Source: Caulobacteraceae bacterium
Lineage (GTDB): Bacteria; Pseudomonadota; Alphaproteobacteria; Caulobacterales; Caulobacteraceae
NCBI GenBank assembly: GCA_031291645.1
Contig: JARLIQ010000063.1
Location: 1-64,000 of the forward strand
Length of the DNA: 64,000 nt
Direction of reading: 5' to 3'
Numbering within the stretch: the first letter of the stretch is position 1; every line of letters begins with the position of its first letter. The translations under genes and the position numbers were made by a program. Below are positions 8,353-17,301 of this stretch, in pieces. The notes beneath the pieces are model-generated. The model had not been told where the DNA came from. It was given only the letters and a program-made list of their open reading frames with translations, and made no database searches.

Positions 8353-9036
8353 TCAGGGCGCCAGGGTCTCGCGCGAGATGGACCAGCCCGGGTCCGGCTC
8401 GCCCTCCATGGCGGGGGCCATCACGGCCAGGGTGGCCTGCACCAGCCGCTCGATCGCCAGTGTCGGATAGACCTTGGCGTAGCGCCAATAGGCCCAGGTC
8501 GAAGCCTCCATCCCATAGAGATTGACGGCTAGGTCGAAGAGGGCCGCGTCCGACCAGCGCGCGCCGCAAGCCTTCATGTCGACCACGAGCTGGTCCGCAA
8601 ACAGCAGGGTGTGCCGCTGCTCGATCTCCCAGAGTTCGGGCAGTGCGAAGATGGCGTCCGCCAGGCTGAAGTCGAAGTCGACCTCGCGTTCGGCCGCCTT
8701 GAGCGCCAGGAAATAGCCGCTGAAGTAGTCACGCCATGGCGTCAGGCCGGGCGCTCCGGGACGGTTGGCCAGGCCCAAGGCTCGGATCCGTTCGAGCTTC
8801 TCCTCGTAGAGCCGGCAGATGATCGACTCCTTGTTCGGGAAGAAGCGGTAGATGGCCCCGATCGACACGCCGCTGGCCTCGGCGATGGCGAGAGTGGTGA
8901 GCTGGCGCGCGCCGTGGGTCTTGAGCAGGGCGTGGGCCGCGTCCAGCACCTTCTGGCGGCTGACCTGGGCGCGGGCCTGCACCGGCTCGGCGCGCGGCCG
9001 AAGCTCGGCTCGGCGGCTGCGGGACGGGTTCGTCAT
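8353..9036 (-). CDS. TetR/AcrR family regulator
   Basis: The 227-residue protein carries a TetR helix-turn-helix at about residues 30-75 (LTTLAIAEASGVSIGAIYRFFPNKESI) and a mainly helical ligand domain. A basic N-terminal tail of about 25 residues precedes the DNA-binding domain. It is convergent with the aminotransferase (7 bp between the stops) and 36 bp downstream of the amidohydrolase gene on the same strand. It could therefore be the third gene of the receptor-amidohydrolase operon and its regulator. The target is not shown by the sequence. Confidence 0.88.
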   Translation of the reverse strand: MTNPSRSRRAELRPRAEPVQARAQVSRQKVLDAAHALLKTHGARQLTTLAIAEASGVSIGAIYRFFPNKESIICRLYEEKLERIRALGLANRPGAPGLTPWRDYFSGYFLALKAAEREVDFDFSLADAIFALPELWEIEQRHTLLFADQLVVDMKACGARWSDAALFDLAVNLYGMEASTWAYWRYAKVYPTLAIERLVQATLAVMAPAMEGEPDPGWSISRETLAP

Positions 9037-9072
9037 GGGACGGTCTTAGACCGCCGTCGCGGCGCCGTCATT

Positions 9073-11076
9073 TCAGGGCTTGGGCGCGGCGTAGACCCGT
9101 CGGCCCATGAACCAGGTCTCCAGCACCTTGGTCTTGCCGATCTGTTCGGCCTGCCCCGCGTCGGCGAGCGCCAGGATGTCCTGGTTCAGCAGGATGAAGT
9201 CGGCCGACTTGCCGACCTCCAGCGAGCCGATCTCGTCCGCCCGTCCCATGGCGTGGGCGCCGTTGATCGTATAGGCGTCGATCAGGTCGCGGATGTTCAG
9301 CCGCTCGTCCGGCGTCGCCGGCGGATAGGGCGGCTGGCGACGGGTCACGCCGATCTGCATGTTCACGAAGGGCTGCGGGTCGCGGGTGTTGACCGGGGCG
9401 TCGGAGCCCGCGACCAGGGTCGCGCCGGCCAGCTTGGTCGCCTTGTCGGGATAGAACTGCCGCTCGTAGTAGCTGTTCGGGTTGTGGAAGGCCGCAAAGC
9501 CAGCGCCCGAGACGTGTTCGAAGAACGGCACGACGCTGATGTCGTAGCTCGGGTCAGCCGTCATCCAGGAATAGGTGTAGGCCAGATAGAGGTGGTCGCG
9601 GCCGATACGCGCCACGTCCTCCGGCGAGACCAGCTGCAGGTGGGCGATGGTGTCGGGGGTCCTATCGTTGCCGTCCGCGGCCCGCGCGCCCTCGATGGCG
9701 TCGACCGCCGTGCGCACCGCCTCGTCGCCGATGGCGTGGATGTGCAGGGTGAAGCCGGCCAGGTGGGCGCGACGCGCATACTCCAGGATCACCGCCCGGT
9801 CGTGCTGCAGCTTGCCGGACGAGATGGCGCACTGGGCGGGGTGGAAGCCGTTGGCCTTGACGAAGGCGGCCACGGCGCCGGCGGCCTCGTAGCGGTCGGG
9901 CGCCGCCCGTTCGGCGACACAGACCGGGGAGTCCAGGTCGACGTAGCCCTTCACCGCCAGCTTGCCGGCCGCATCCGGTCCGAAGATCGGCTGGAGATAG
10001 GGCTTGATCGAGGGGGAATCCGGCAGGGTCGGCGGGACCGCGTAGGGGTTTCCCTCCAGCACGCCGTCGGCGAAGATCTTCAGCGCATCGGCCCGGACCA
10101 GTTCCGAGCCCGCGTATTTGCGATGCACAGCCACGGCCCCGGCCAGCAGGCGGTCGTAGTCGATGCGGCCGTCCGCGCCCTTGAAGTCCTCCGGCTCGTA
10201 GAGCTGCATCAGGTTGACCCTGACGGTCAGCTTCCCGTCCGCCAGGAGGGTGTCGTAGAAGGGCAGGATCGCCGGCGTGACCAGGGCGTCCTGCATCGCG
10301 GTGATGCCCACGCTGTTCAACCGCTCGGGGACCTTCTCCGGCGCCTTCATCAGGGCCTGAAAGTTCACCATCAGCAGGTCCGGCGCGCCCATGACATCGC
10401 GCCCGTCCTCGTTAACCGTGCCGTTGGGCTCGCCGGCGCCATCGACGCCGACCACCTTGCGGAACTGTGTAAAGTCGCTCGCCAGCGTCGCGCGGGACAA
10501 GCCGACCACCTTGCCCTCGGCGTTCCTGGCGCGCGCCAGGGCCAGGCTGTTGAAGGCGCCGTGGTGGCCGTCATTGCCCAGAAGAGCGACCGGATTGACG
10601 CTGGAGGCATGATCCAGGGCCGCGCGCAGGGTGGGATTGGCGGCGCTGGGGTCGTTGCCGCCGGTGAAGTTCCACTGCTGCACCGCGACCCATTCGCCCG
10701 GCGCGATGTGATAGCGGGCGATGCAGTCCTTCACGAACGGGACCAGGGCGTCGAGGGTGACCGGGCGGCTCTCGAGGCTGCAGACGTCCAGGTCGGCGAT
10801 GCCCGTCGGATGGATGTGCGCGTCCACCAGGCCCGGCAGCACCAGCCGTCCGCCGGCATCCTCGACCCGGGTCGCCGGCCCGACGAAGGCCCGGGCGCCG
10901 GCGTCGTCGCCGACATAGACGACCTTGCCGTCGCGCACGGCCAGGGCCTGGGCGGTCGTGCGGCCGGCGTCCTCCGTATAGATCCGGGCGTCGGTCAGGA
11001 CATAGTCGGCCGGCGCGGCGGCGGCGGCCAGCGGCGCGGCGAGGCAGAAGGCGGCGAGCGCCAGGCGTCTGATCAT
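9073..11076 (-). CDS. secreted amidohydrolase, YtcJ/amidohydrolase-3 family
   Basis: The 667-residue protein begins with a signal peptide (MIRRLALAAFCLAAPLAAAA) and then a metal-dependent hydrolase fold. DAHIHPTG near residue 85 supplies the first metal histidines and GFTLHIHAIGDEAVR near 435 the later ones; AGSDAPVNTRDP carries the catalytic Asp. The C-terminus shows the family's GKSADFILL. It probably hydrolyses an amide or carbamate in the periplasm. It sits 14 bp after a TonB receptor gene on the same strand, so uptake and hydrolysis of one compound is likely. The substrate is unknown. Confidence 0.9.
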   Translation of the reverse strand: MIRRLALAAFCLAAPLAAAAAPADYVLTDARIYTEDAGRTTAQALAVRDGKVVYVGDDAGARAFVGPATRVEDAGGRLVLPGLVDAHIHPTGIADLDVCSLESRPVTLDALVPFVKDCIARYHIAPGEWVAVQQWNFTGGNDPSAANPTLRAALDHASSVNPVALLGNDGHHGAFNSLALARARNAEGKVVGLSRATLASDFTQFRKVVGVDGAGEPNGTVNEDGRDVMGAPDLLMVNFQALMKAPEKVPERLNSVGITAMQDALVTPAILPFYDTLLADGKLTVRVNLMQLYEPEDFKGADGRIDYDRLLAGAVAVHRKYAGSELVRADALKIFADGVLEGNPYAVPPTLPDSPSIKPYLQPIFGPDAAGKLAVKGYVDLDSPVCVAERAAPDRYEAAGAVAAFVKANGFHPAQCAISSGKLQHDRAVILEYARRAHLAGFTLHIHAIGDEAVRTAVDAIEGARAADGNDRTPDTIAHLQLVSPEDVARIGRDHLYLAYTYSWMTADPSYDISVVPFFEHVSGAGFAAFHNPNSYYERQFYPDKATKLAGATLVAGSDAPVNTRDPQPFVNMQIGVTRRQPPYPPATPDERLNIRDLIDAYTINGAHAMGRADEIGSLEVGKSADFILLNQDILALADAGQAEQIGKTKVLETWFMGRRVYAAPKP

Positions 11077-11090
11077 GGCGGCGGCTTTCG

Positions 11091-13451
11091 TCAGTAGCGG
11101 CAGGTCGCAGTGACCCCGATGGTCCGCGGCCGGAAGGTGAAGTCGCGGTGAACCGGGTTGCCCAGCACCTCGGAATACCGGGTCAGGGCCGGATGGGCGT
11201 CGAAGAGGTTATCGACGAACAGCGAGACGTCATAGGCCCTCCAGCGCAGCCCGCCCCGCAGGGTGACGTAGTTGGTCGCCGGCGTCGCCCGCGCGGCGGG
11301 GTCATAGCCGCCGTTCTGCGGATCGCGGATCGCGGTCAGGGCCGAGTTGCTGTGATACTCGTAGTCGGCGCGGACATAGCCGTGGTGATCGCCCCACAGC
11401 GGCGCCTCGTAGGTCACCGCCGCGGTCGCGCTCCACGGCTGGGTGTCGATGTGGTCGCCCTTGGTGACGATGTTGGCCGCCGCGCCGGGGGCCTTGTTCA
11501 CCGTCTTGTCGAAGGTGGCGCTGGTGTAGCCGACCGAGCCCTCCAGCGTCAGGCCGGCCATGGGATGGGCGGCGAGCTGGATGTCGAAGCCGTTGCTGGT
11601 CGCCTCGCCCAGGTTGTCGACGAACTGCTGGCCACAGTTGCTCACGTAGACCAGCTGCTGAATGTTGCTCCACTTGATGTGGTAAACGCTGGTGCTGACC
11701 TCCAGGCGACGGTCGAACAGCTTGTCCTTGGCGCCCAGCTCATAGCTCCACAGGCTGTCGGACCGATAGGTCAGCGGCACGTTGGTATAGCCCTGCAGGC
11801 CGATGGCGCAGAAGCTCGACAATGGCGCATTGGCCCCGCCGATGCGGTAGCCCTTGGCGGCGGTGGCGTAGAGCAGGTTGTCCGGGTCCAGCTGGTATGA
11901 AACGCCGAACTTGGGTGTGACCGGGGTCTCGGTGGTGGTCGAGCGTGGCTGGATGATGGTGTCGCCGACGAACGGGCCCGTGGCGTAGCTGGAGCCGCTG
12001 AAGGAGGCGCGGGCGACGCGCACGCCGGCCGTCAGCTTCAACTGCGGCGTGACGTAGAAGTTGGCCTCGCCGAACAGGGCCGCCTGCTTGTCGGTTCCCA
12101 CGCTTCGGGCGACCAGCGAATCCACGCCGTTGATCAACGGCAGGCCGAGCGCGTTTTCCGGCGTCGTGCCGTAGGCGTATTCGGTCACCGCGCCGAACTG
12201 CGGGTCGACGATGGTCTCATAGGCCTTCTGGTCGGACTGCGACAGGAACAGGCCCGTCACCCAGGTCAGCCGCGCGTTGGGGTCCGACGACTGCACGCGC
12301 AGTTCCTCGGTATAGACGGTCTGCTTGTTGACCATGTTGGCGTAGGACGAATAGCCGGGCGAGCCGGGAATGAAGTTCACCCCCGCGAAGATGGCCGGAA
12401 CCAGGGTCGAATAGTCGTCGATCGCCCGGTCGATGCGCTGGTACATCGAGGTGTCCGAGATCACGTCGAAGCCTGGGAAGGCATAGCGCACGTGCAGCGC
12501 CGGCAGGATGAAACGGTCGTGGTCGGGCTGGGCCAGGGGCTGGCCGTTGATGAACTTCCCTGCGCCGGGGTTGGAGGCCGATTCCCAATAGGTGCCGATG
12601 TCGTGCAGGCGACGGTCCTGGAAGAAGATCGACGGGGTCACCGTCAGATGCGCGTCCGGCGCCCAGGTCAGGGCGAGACGGCCGACGACCGTGTCGTCCC
12701 AGTTGGCGTTCTTCTCGACGCTGGGATGGGTCAGCTCGGGGTTCTGGTCGATCCGGTCGACGTAGCCGCCGTCGTGCCTGGCCCAGAGGCTGGCGCGGAA
12801 GCCGAGCACGTCCTGGACGATCGGCCCGCCGACGGCGAGGCCCGCCTCGTAGCTCGGGTCGCCGTGCTCGGTGCCGCTGACCTCGCTGCGGGCGTAGGCG
12901 CTGTAGCGCGTCAGGCTGGGCGCCGGGGTGATGAAGCGGATGGTGCCGCCTTCCGAGCCCGCGCCGAACAGGGTGCCCTGCGGTCCGCGCAGCACCTCGA
13001 CCCGGTCGAGGTCGAACACGTCCGGGTAGGTGTTGGTCGCCGAATAGCCGACGATGCGCGTCTGGATCGGCGTATCGTCGATGTAGATGCCCGTGGTGGC
13101 CGCGCCCACCTGGGAGCTGACACCGCGGATCGAGATATCCGCCTGGGTGCCGAAGCCGTTGGGATTGAGCTCGATGCCGGGCGTCAGGCGCGTGATGTCG
13201 GCCATGCCCTTCACCCCGCGCGCGTCCAGCGCCTGTTCGTTGAAGGCCGTGATGCTCTGCGGCACCTTGCTGATCGACTGGGCCTGACGCGTGGCGGTGA
13301 CCACGATCTCGCCCATCGTGGTCGCGTTCGCGCCCTTATCATCCGCAATCTGTGATGCCTGAGCGAAGGCCAACCCGGGCAAACCTATCAAGGTCGCCGA
13401 CAACAATCCGCTCGTTAGCAGCCGAAGCTTACCGCTTTCGCGCCCACCCAT
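11091..13451 (-). CDS. TonB-dependent outer-membrane receptor
   Basis: The 786-residue protein has an N-terminal signal peptide (about residues 1-30, ending FAQ), a TonB-box-like segment GEIVVTATRQAQS, a plug domain (about 50-165, with the VEVLRGPQGTLFGAGSEGGT signature) and a beta-barrel ending in R-Y. This is the family that imports large substrates such as siderophores, oligosaccharides or aromatics. It is followed at once by the secreted amidohydrolase, which argues for a nutrient substrate processed in the periplasm rather than iron. Confidence 0.93.
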   Translation of the reverse strand: MGGRESGKLRLLTSGLLSATLIGLPGLAFAQASQIADDKGANATTMGEIVVTATRQAQSISKVPQSITAFNEQALDARGVKGMADITRLTPGIELNPNGFGTQADISIRGVSSQVGAATTGIYIDDTPIQTRIVGYSATNTYPDVFDLDRVEVLRGPQGTLFGAGSEGGTIRFITPAPSLTRYSAYARSEVSGTEHGDPSYEAGLAVGGPIVQDVLGFRASLWARHDGGYVDRIDQNPELTHPSVEKNANWDDTVVGRLALTWAPDAHLTVTPSIFFQDRRLHDIGTYWESASNPGAGKFINGQPLAQPDHDRFILPALHVRYAFPGFDVISDTSMYQRIDRAIDDYSTLVPAIFAGVNFIPGSPGYSSYANMVNKQTVYTEELRVQSSDPNARLTWVTGLFLSQSDQKAYETIVDPQFGAVTEYAYGTTPENALGLPLINGVDSLVARSVGTDKQAALFGEANFYVTPQLKLTAGVRVARASFSGSSYATGPFVGDTIIQPRSTTTETPVTPKFGVSYQLDPDNLLYATAAKGYRIGGANAPLSSFCAIGLQGYTNVPLTYRSDSLWSYELGAKDKLFDRRLEVSTSVYHIKWSNIQQLVYVSNCGQQFVDNLGEATSNGFDIQLAAHPMAGLTLEGSVGYTSATFDKTVNKAPGAAANIVTKGDHIDTQPWSATAAVTYEAPLWGDHHGYVRADYEYHSNSALTAIRDPQNGGYDPAARATPATNYVTLRGGLRWRAYDVSLFVDNLFDAHPALTRYSEVLGNPVHRDFTFRPRTIGVTATCRY

Positions 13452-13531
13452 ATTCGCCCGCCCCTATCACCCCTGCGCAGCGCCCGCACGGCCGCCCCAT
13501 CCGGCCCGGACCCATACACGAATAGGACTTC

Positions 13532-13560
13532 ATATTTTGAATGACGAACGTACAAGTCAA
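13532..13560 (-). promoter_or_regulatory. candidate sigma-70-type promoter of the receptor-amidohydrolase operon
   Basis: On the minus strand TTGACT (13555-13560) and AAATAT (13532-13537) are separated by 17 bp and lie about 80 bp before the receptor ATG. The rest of the 270-bp gap from 13452 to 13721 contains no gene I can support. Confidence 0.45.
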
Positions 13561-13721
13561 GTGTGATCTCAGGATGGAGACCTCGCAGATCCATGACGCC
13601 CAGGTTTTGGACGTGGCCCGACGCCCCCCGGCGCGCGACCGCGCAACGAATGGCCGGCGGGGTGGCGCGACGAGCCGCGCCCCGGTCCCCGACGAAGCGC
13701 CGGCGACCGGGGCCGCCGTGT

Positions 13722-14510
13722 TCAGGACGCGGCGCGGTAACGCTCGGCGGCGCGCACCTGCATGAAATTCGGCAGCATCGCGCGCCGGGCGGCGTCGAAA
13801 GCGGTCCACTGGTCCGCGTCCGGCAGCGGCGGGATGGTCACGGTCTCGCGGCGGTCGAAACCCACGAGGGCCGCGTCCACCAGATCGTCGACTTCCATCA
13901 CCGCCGGCAGCGAATCGACGTCCCGGCCCGACCGTTCCCAGATCTCCGTACGGGTGGCCGCCGGCAGGACGGCCTGGACGTAGACCCCCTTGGGCCCGAG
14001 CTCGAGCTCCAGCCCCTGGGTGAGGAAGAGGACGAAGGCCTTGGTCGCGCCGTAGACCGTAAGGCCGATCTCCGGAGCCAGGCCGACGATCGAGCCGATG
14101 TTGACGATCGCGCCCTCGCCCGCCGCGGCGAACCGTGGCGCGACGGCGCTGGCCAGGCGGGTCAGGGCGACGGCGTTGAGGCTGATCAGCTCGCCGACCT
14201 GATCGGGGTTCTGGTCCAGAAAGCCGCCCTTGGCGGCGGCGCCAGCGTTGTTCACCAGGACGCCGATCCGAGCGTCGTCGCGTAGCCGCGCCTCGACCTT
14301 CGCAAGGTCCGCCGGCTGCGTCAGGTCCGCCTTGAGGATGTCGACGGCGACGCCCGTCTCCCGCCGCAGCCGTTCGGCCAGGGCGCCCAGCCGGGCCTCG
14401 TCGCGAGCGACGAGCACAAGGTCATGCCCGCGTCGGGCGAAACGATCGGCGTAGACCGCGCCGATGCCGCTCGAGGCGCCGGTGATCAGGACAGCAGGTT
14501 TGGTGCTCAT
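13722..14510 (-). CDS. short-chain dehydrogenase/reductase
   Basis: The 262-residue protein is a classical SDR: TGASSGIG near residue 10 binds the nicotinamide cofactor, NNAG is near 88, and the YGATK segment near 150 supplies the catalytic Tyr and Lys. GGAGC lies 6 nt before the ATG. It is divergent from a TetR gene with two palindromes between them, so it is the probable target of that regulator. Its substrate cannot be inferred. Confidence 0.9.
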   Translation of the reverse strand: MSTKPAVLITGASSGIGAVYADRFARRGHDLVLVARDEARLGALAERLRRETGVAVDILKADLTQPADLAKVEARLRDDARIGVLVNNAGAAAKGGFLDQNPDQVGELISLNAVALTRLASAVAPRFAAAGEGAIVNIGSIVGLAPEIGLTVYGATKAFVLFLTQGLELELGPKGVYVQAVLPAATRTEIWERSGRDVDSLPAVMEVDDLVDAALVGFDRRETVTIPPLPDADQWTAFDAARRAMLPNFMQVRAAERYRAAS

Positions 14511-14531
14511 GGCTCGCTCCTATGGCGTTTA

Positions 14532-14577
14532 ATCATGACAATCATCATGATTGATATACATGACGATCATCATGTAT
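14532..14577. promoter_or_regulatory. two tandem palindromic operators between SDR and TetR genes
   Basis: Two perfect inverted repeats with 6-nt spacers lie side by side: ATCATGA-N6-TCATGAT at 14532-14551 and ATACATGA-N6-TCATGTAT at 14556-14577. Their centres are 25 bp apart. They occupy the 92-bp divergent region, so the TetR protein encoded at 14603 very probably binds here and represses both genes. Confidence 0.75.
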
Positions 14578-14602
14578 GGTGTCAAGCGCAACGGAGGTTC
14601 GA

Positions 14603-15166
14603 ATGAAGGTCAGTCGCGAACAGGTGGCGGAGAACCGGCGGAGGATCCTGGCCTCGGCCAGCCGGCTATTCCGGGAACGGGGCTTCGAGGCCGTCACCGT
14701 GGCCGAGATCATGAAGGCCGCGGGCCTGACCCACGGCGGCTTCTATGGCTATTTCAAATCCAAGGACGATCTCATCGCCCATGCCCTGGCGGACGTCTTT
14801 ACCGCGGCGCCGGCGGCGGACGCAGACCTGGCGGCCTACGCGGCCAACTATCTGACGCCGGCCCATCGCGACGACCGCGCCGGCGGATGCCCGACGGCGG
14901 GCCTCGCGGCCGAGACCATCCGTCAGTCGCCGGAGGCCCGCGCGGCCATGACGGCCGGCCTGCGCCGCCAGATCGATCAGCTGAGCCGCAAGGCGCCGGG
15001 CGCGACGCCCGCCGAGCAGCGCCGCGCCGCCATCGGCGGATGGGCGGCGATGGTCGGAGCCCTGATCCTGGCGCGGATGAGTGAGGACCCTCGGCTGTCC
15101 GAGGAGGTGCTGGCGCAGACCCGCGCCTGGATCGACCAGGCGGGCGGGGCGCCGCCCGCGCTCTAA
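14603..15166 (+). CDS. TetR family repressor
   Basis: From the ATG at 14603, 5 nt after GGAGG, the protein has 187 residues. The DNA-binding domain (ILASASRLFRERGFEAV, then IMKAAGLTHGGFYGYFKSKDDL) is at residues 10-58. The rest is a helical effector domain (TetR_C type with a GGCPTAGLAAE segment). It is divergent from the SDR gene and separated from it by two matching palindromes, the usual arrangement for a self-regulated repressor of a redox enzyme. Confidence 0.92.
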   Translation: MKVSREQVAENRRRILASASRLFRERGFEAVTVAEIMKAAGLTHGGFYGYFKSKDDLIAHALADVFTAAPAADADLAAYAANYLTPAHRDDRAGGCPTAGLAAETIRQSPEARAAMTAGLRRQIDQLSRKAPGATPAEQRRAAIGGWAAMVGALILARMSEDPRLSEEVLAQTRAWIDQAGGAPPAL

Positions 15167-15175
15167 CCCTGGGCC

Positions 15176-15961
15176 CTAAGCGGCCGTCCAGCCGCCATCG
15201 ATCGAAAGGTTGGCGCCGGTGATCTGGCTGGCGGCGTCGGAGCAGAGATAGATCGCCAGGGCCGCGACCTGTTCGACGGTGACGAAGGCCTTGGTCGGCT
15301 GGGCCTCCAGGAGCACCTCGTTGATCACCTGCTCGCGGGTCATGTCGCGGGCCTTCATGGTGTCGGGGATCTGCTTTTCGACCAGCGGCGTCCAGACGTA
15401 GCCGGGGCTGATGCAGTTGACCGTGATCCCGTGCGTCGCGACCTCCAGCGCCACGGTCTTGGTCAGGCCCGCGATGCCGTGCTTGGCGGCCACATAGGCC
15501 GACTTGAACGGCGAGGCGACGAGCGAGTGAGCCGAAGCGGTGGAGATGATCCGGCCCCAGCCCTTGGCCTTCATGTGCGGCACCGCCGCGCGCATGGCGT
15601 GGAAGGCCGAGGACAGGTTGATGGCGATGATCTGGTCCCACTTCTCGACCGGAAACGTCTCGATCGGTGAGACGAACTGGACGCCAGCGTTGGCGATCAG
15701 GATATCGACCGAGCCGAAGGCCTGCGCCGTCTGGTCGACCATGGCGGCGATCTCCGCCGGCTTGGTCATGTCGGCGGGAGAATAGAGCGCCTTGATCTTG
15801 AACTCGCTCTCCAGGCCGGCACGGATGGTCTCGATCTCGGCGGCGTCGCCGAAACCGTTGATCATAACGTTGGCGCCTTCCGCGGCGAGGGCGCGGGCGT
15901 AGGCCAGGCCGATCCCGCTGGTGGAGCCGGTGACGACGGCGGCTTTGGACTGCAGGCTCAT
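15176..15961 (-). CDS. bdhA: 3-hydroxybutyrate dehydrogenase
   Basis: This NAD-dependent SDR interconverts 3-hydroxybutyrate and acetoacetate in poly-hydroxybutyrate and ketone-body metabolism. It has 261 residues from the ATG at 15961 (AAGGAG 6 nt upstream). Signatures are TGSTSGIG near residue 10, SAYVAAKHG with the catalytic Tyr/Lys near 154, and the family-diagnostic ISPGYVWTPLVEKQI. It starts 16 bp after the patatin-like gene on the same strand, so the two are likely co-transcribed; both suit storage-polymer or lipid turnover. Confidence 0.92.
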   Translation of the reverse strand: MSLQSKAAVVTGSTSGIGLAYARALAAEGANVMINGFGDAAEIETIRAGLESEFKIKALYSPADMTKPAEIAAMVDQTAQAFGSVDILIANAGVQFVSPIETFPVEKWDQIIAINLSSAFHAMRAAVPHMKAKGWGRIISTASAHSLVASPFKSAYVAAKHGIAGLTKTVALEVATHGITVNCISPGYVWTPLVEKQIPDTMKARDMTREQVINEVLLEAQPTKAFVTVEQVAALAIYLCSDAASQITGANLSIDGGWTAA

Positions 15962-15976
15962 GGGGATCTCCTTCAA

Positions 15977-17125
15977 CTATTCGGGATCGGGCGAGGACGG
16001 CCCCGCGGGCGGGTTCCAGCCGGGATCGAACACCGCTGACTCACCATCGACCAGCCGGTCGAGCGAGCGGCCGGGCCGTGAGAGATAGCGTTCGACATTC
16101 TCCAGCCCCGCCGCCCAGTGGTCGAGCATGGACTGGCGCGAGAATTCGTAGTCCCGGGTGCCGCCCTCGTAAGGCTTCTGGCGATAGACCAGCTGGATGA
16201 CGGTCACCGCGCTCTCGTGGGCGAGTTCGGACAGGAGCTCGGCATGGGACTCCGAGATCAGGTCGGACGGCAGGGCCTCGATCAGGCTGCGCAGCGCCGC
16301 CTTGGCCTTGCGGATCTTGAGGTTGGCGTCGGTGTTCAGCCGGGTGCGGCTGGAGAAGCGGATGTCCTTCTCCCGCTCGGCCAGTTCCATCAGGTTGCGC
16401 GGCAGGGGACCGCGGCTGGAAAACAGGTCGACCTGGAAGACCAGGAGGTCGTCCTTGCCCTGCTCGTCCAGCACGTACTCCAGCGGGGTGTTGGACACGA
16501 GCCCGCCGTCCCAATAGTGCTCGCCGTCGATCTCGACCGGGGGAAAGCCCGGCGGCAGGGCGCCCGAGGCCATCACGTGCTCCGGCCCGATCTTTTGCCG
16601 GGCGTTGTCGAAATAGGTGAAGTTGCCGGTGCGGATGTTCACCGCGCCGACGCTGAAGCGCGTCTCGCGGGCGTTGATGCGGTCGAAATCGACCAGCCGT
16701 TCGAGCGTCGCCCTGAGCGGCGCGGTGTCGTAGAGGCTAAGCGCCTCGGGCGCGCCCGGCGGATAGAACAGCGGCCCCGGCATGCGCGGGGTGAAGAAGC
16801 CGCTGACGCCGAAGGCCGCGGCCAGGGCGGCGCTGGCCTCGTTGAACACGGTGCGCGGGGCCTCGCCTCCGAACGGTGGCGCGGGCAGAAGACCCGAGGT
16901 GACTTGCAGCCAGAATTCCTTGAGGCGCTCGACCCGGCGCTCCGGCGGGTTGCCGGCGATCAGGGCCGCGTTGATCGCCCCGATCGAGATGCCGGCCACC
17001 CAGTCGATCTGCTGGCCGCAACGCTGCAGGGCGTCATAGACCCCGGCCTGGTACGAGCCCAGCGCACCGCCGCCTTGCAGGACGAGCACACGTCTCGCCG
17101 ACCCCGACACACTCTGGTCAGCCAT
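15977..17125 (-). CDS. patatin-like phospholipase
   Basis: Taken from the ATG at 17125 the protein has 382 residues. The patatin fold is clear: oxyanion glycine loop QGGGALGSYQAG near residue 15, the GISIGA nucleophile elbow near 50, and WDGGL carrying the catalytic Asp near 205. This Ser-Asp dyad hydrolyses acyl ester bonds of lipids. The C-terminal 100 residues resemble the extra domain of longer bacterial patatins. It leads directly into bdhA, which suggests a common operon in lipid or polyhydroxybutyrate breakdown. Confidence 0.9.
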   Translation of the reverse strand: MADQSVSGSARRVLVLQGGGALGSYQAGVYDALQRCGQQIDWVAGISIGAINAALIAGNPPERRVERLKEFWLQVTSGLLPAPPFGGEAPRTVFNEASAALAAAFGVSGFFTPRMPGPLFYPPGAPEALSLYDTAPLRATLERLVDFDRINARETRFSVGAVNIRTGNFTYFDNARQKIGPEHVMASGALPPGFPPVEIDGEHYWDGGLVSNTPLEYVLDEQGKDDLLVFQVDLFSSRGPLPRNLMELAEREKDIRFSSRTRLNTDANLKIRKAKAALRSLIEALPSDLISESHAELLSELAHESAVTVIQLVYRQKPYEGGTRDYEFSRQSMLDHWAAGLENVERYLSRPGRSLDRLVDGESAVFDPGWNPPAGPSSPDPE

Positions 17126-17301
17126 GGAACAGGACCTCGAAGCCTCGTCTCGGACGCCCGCCGCAGGCCGGAGCCGGCGCCCGCCGATGCGACGAACGGG
17201 CGCAGGTTCAGGTCGCGCGGACCCTCTGCTGCAGCGCAGCATTTGTCAACCGGTACGCGGGTTCAAGCGGTCGATCCATCATGAGCTGCGCCGCGGGCGG
17301 G

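Noticed and set aside
8611-11097. 828-codon plus-strand open frame
   Set aside because: Antisense to the amidohydrolase and TetR genes; no family features and biased composition.
13541-13765. Open frame between receptor and SDR genes
   Set aside because: Basic, proline/arginine-rich translation, overlapping the SDR 3' end and the receptor promoter.
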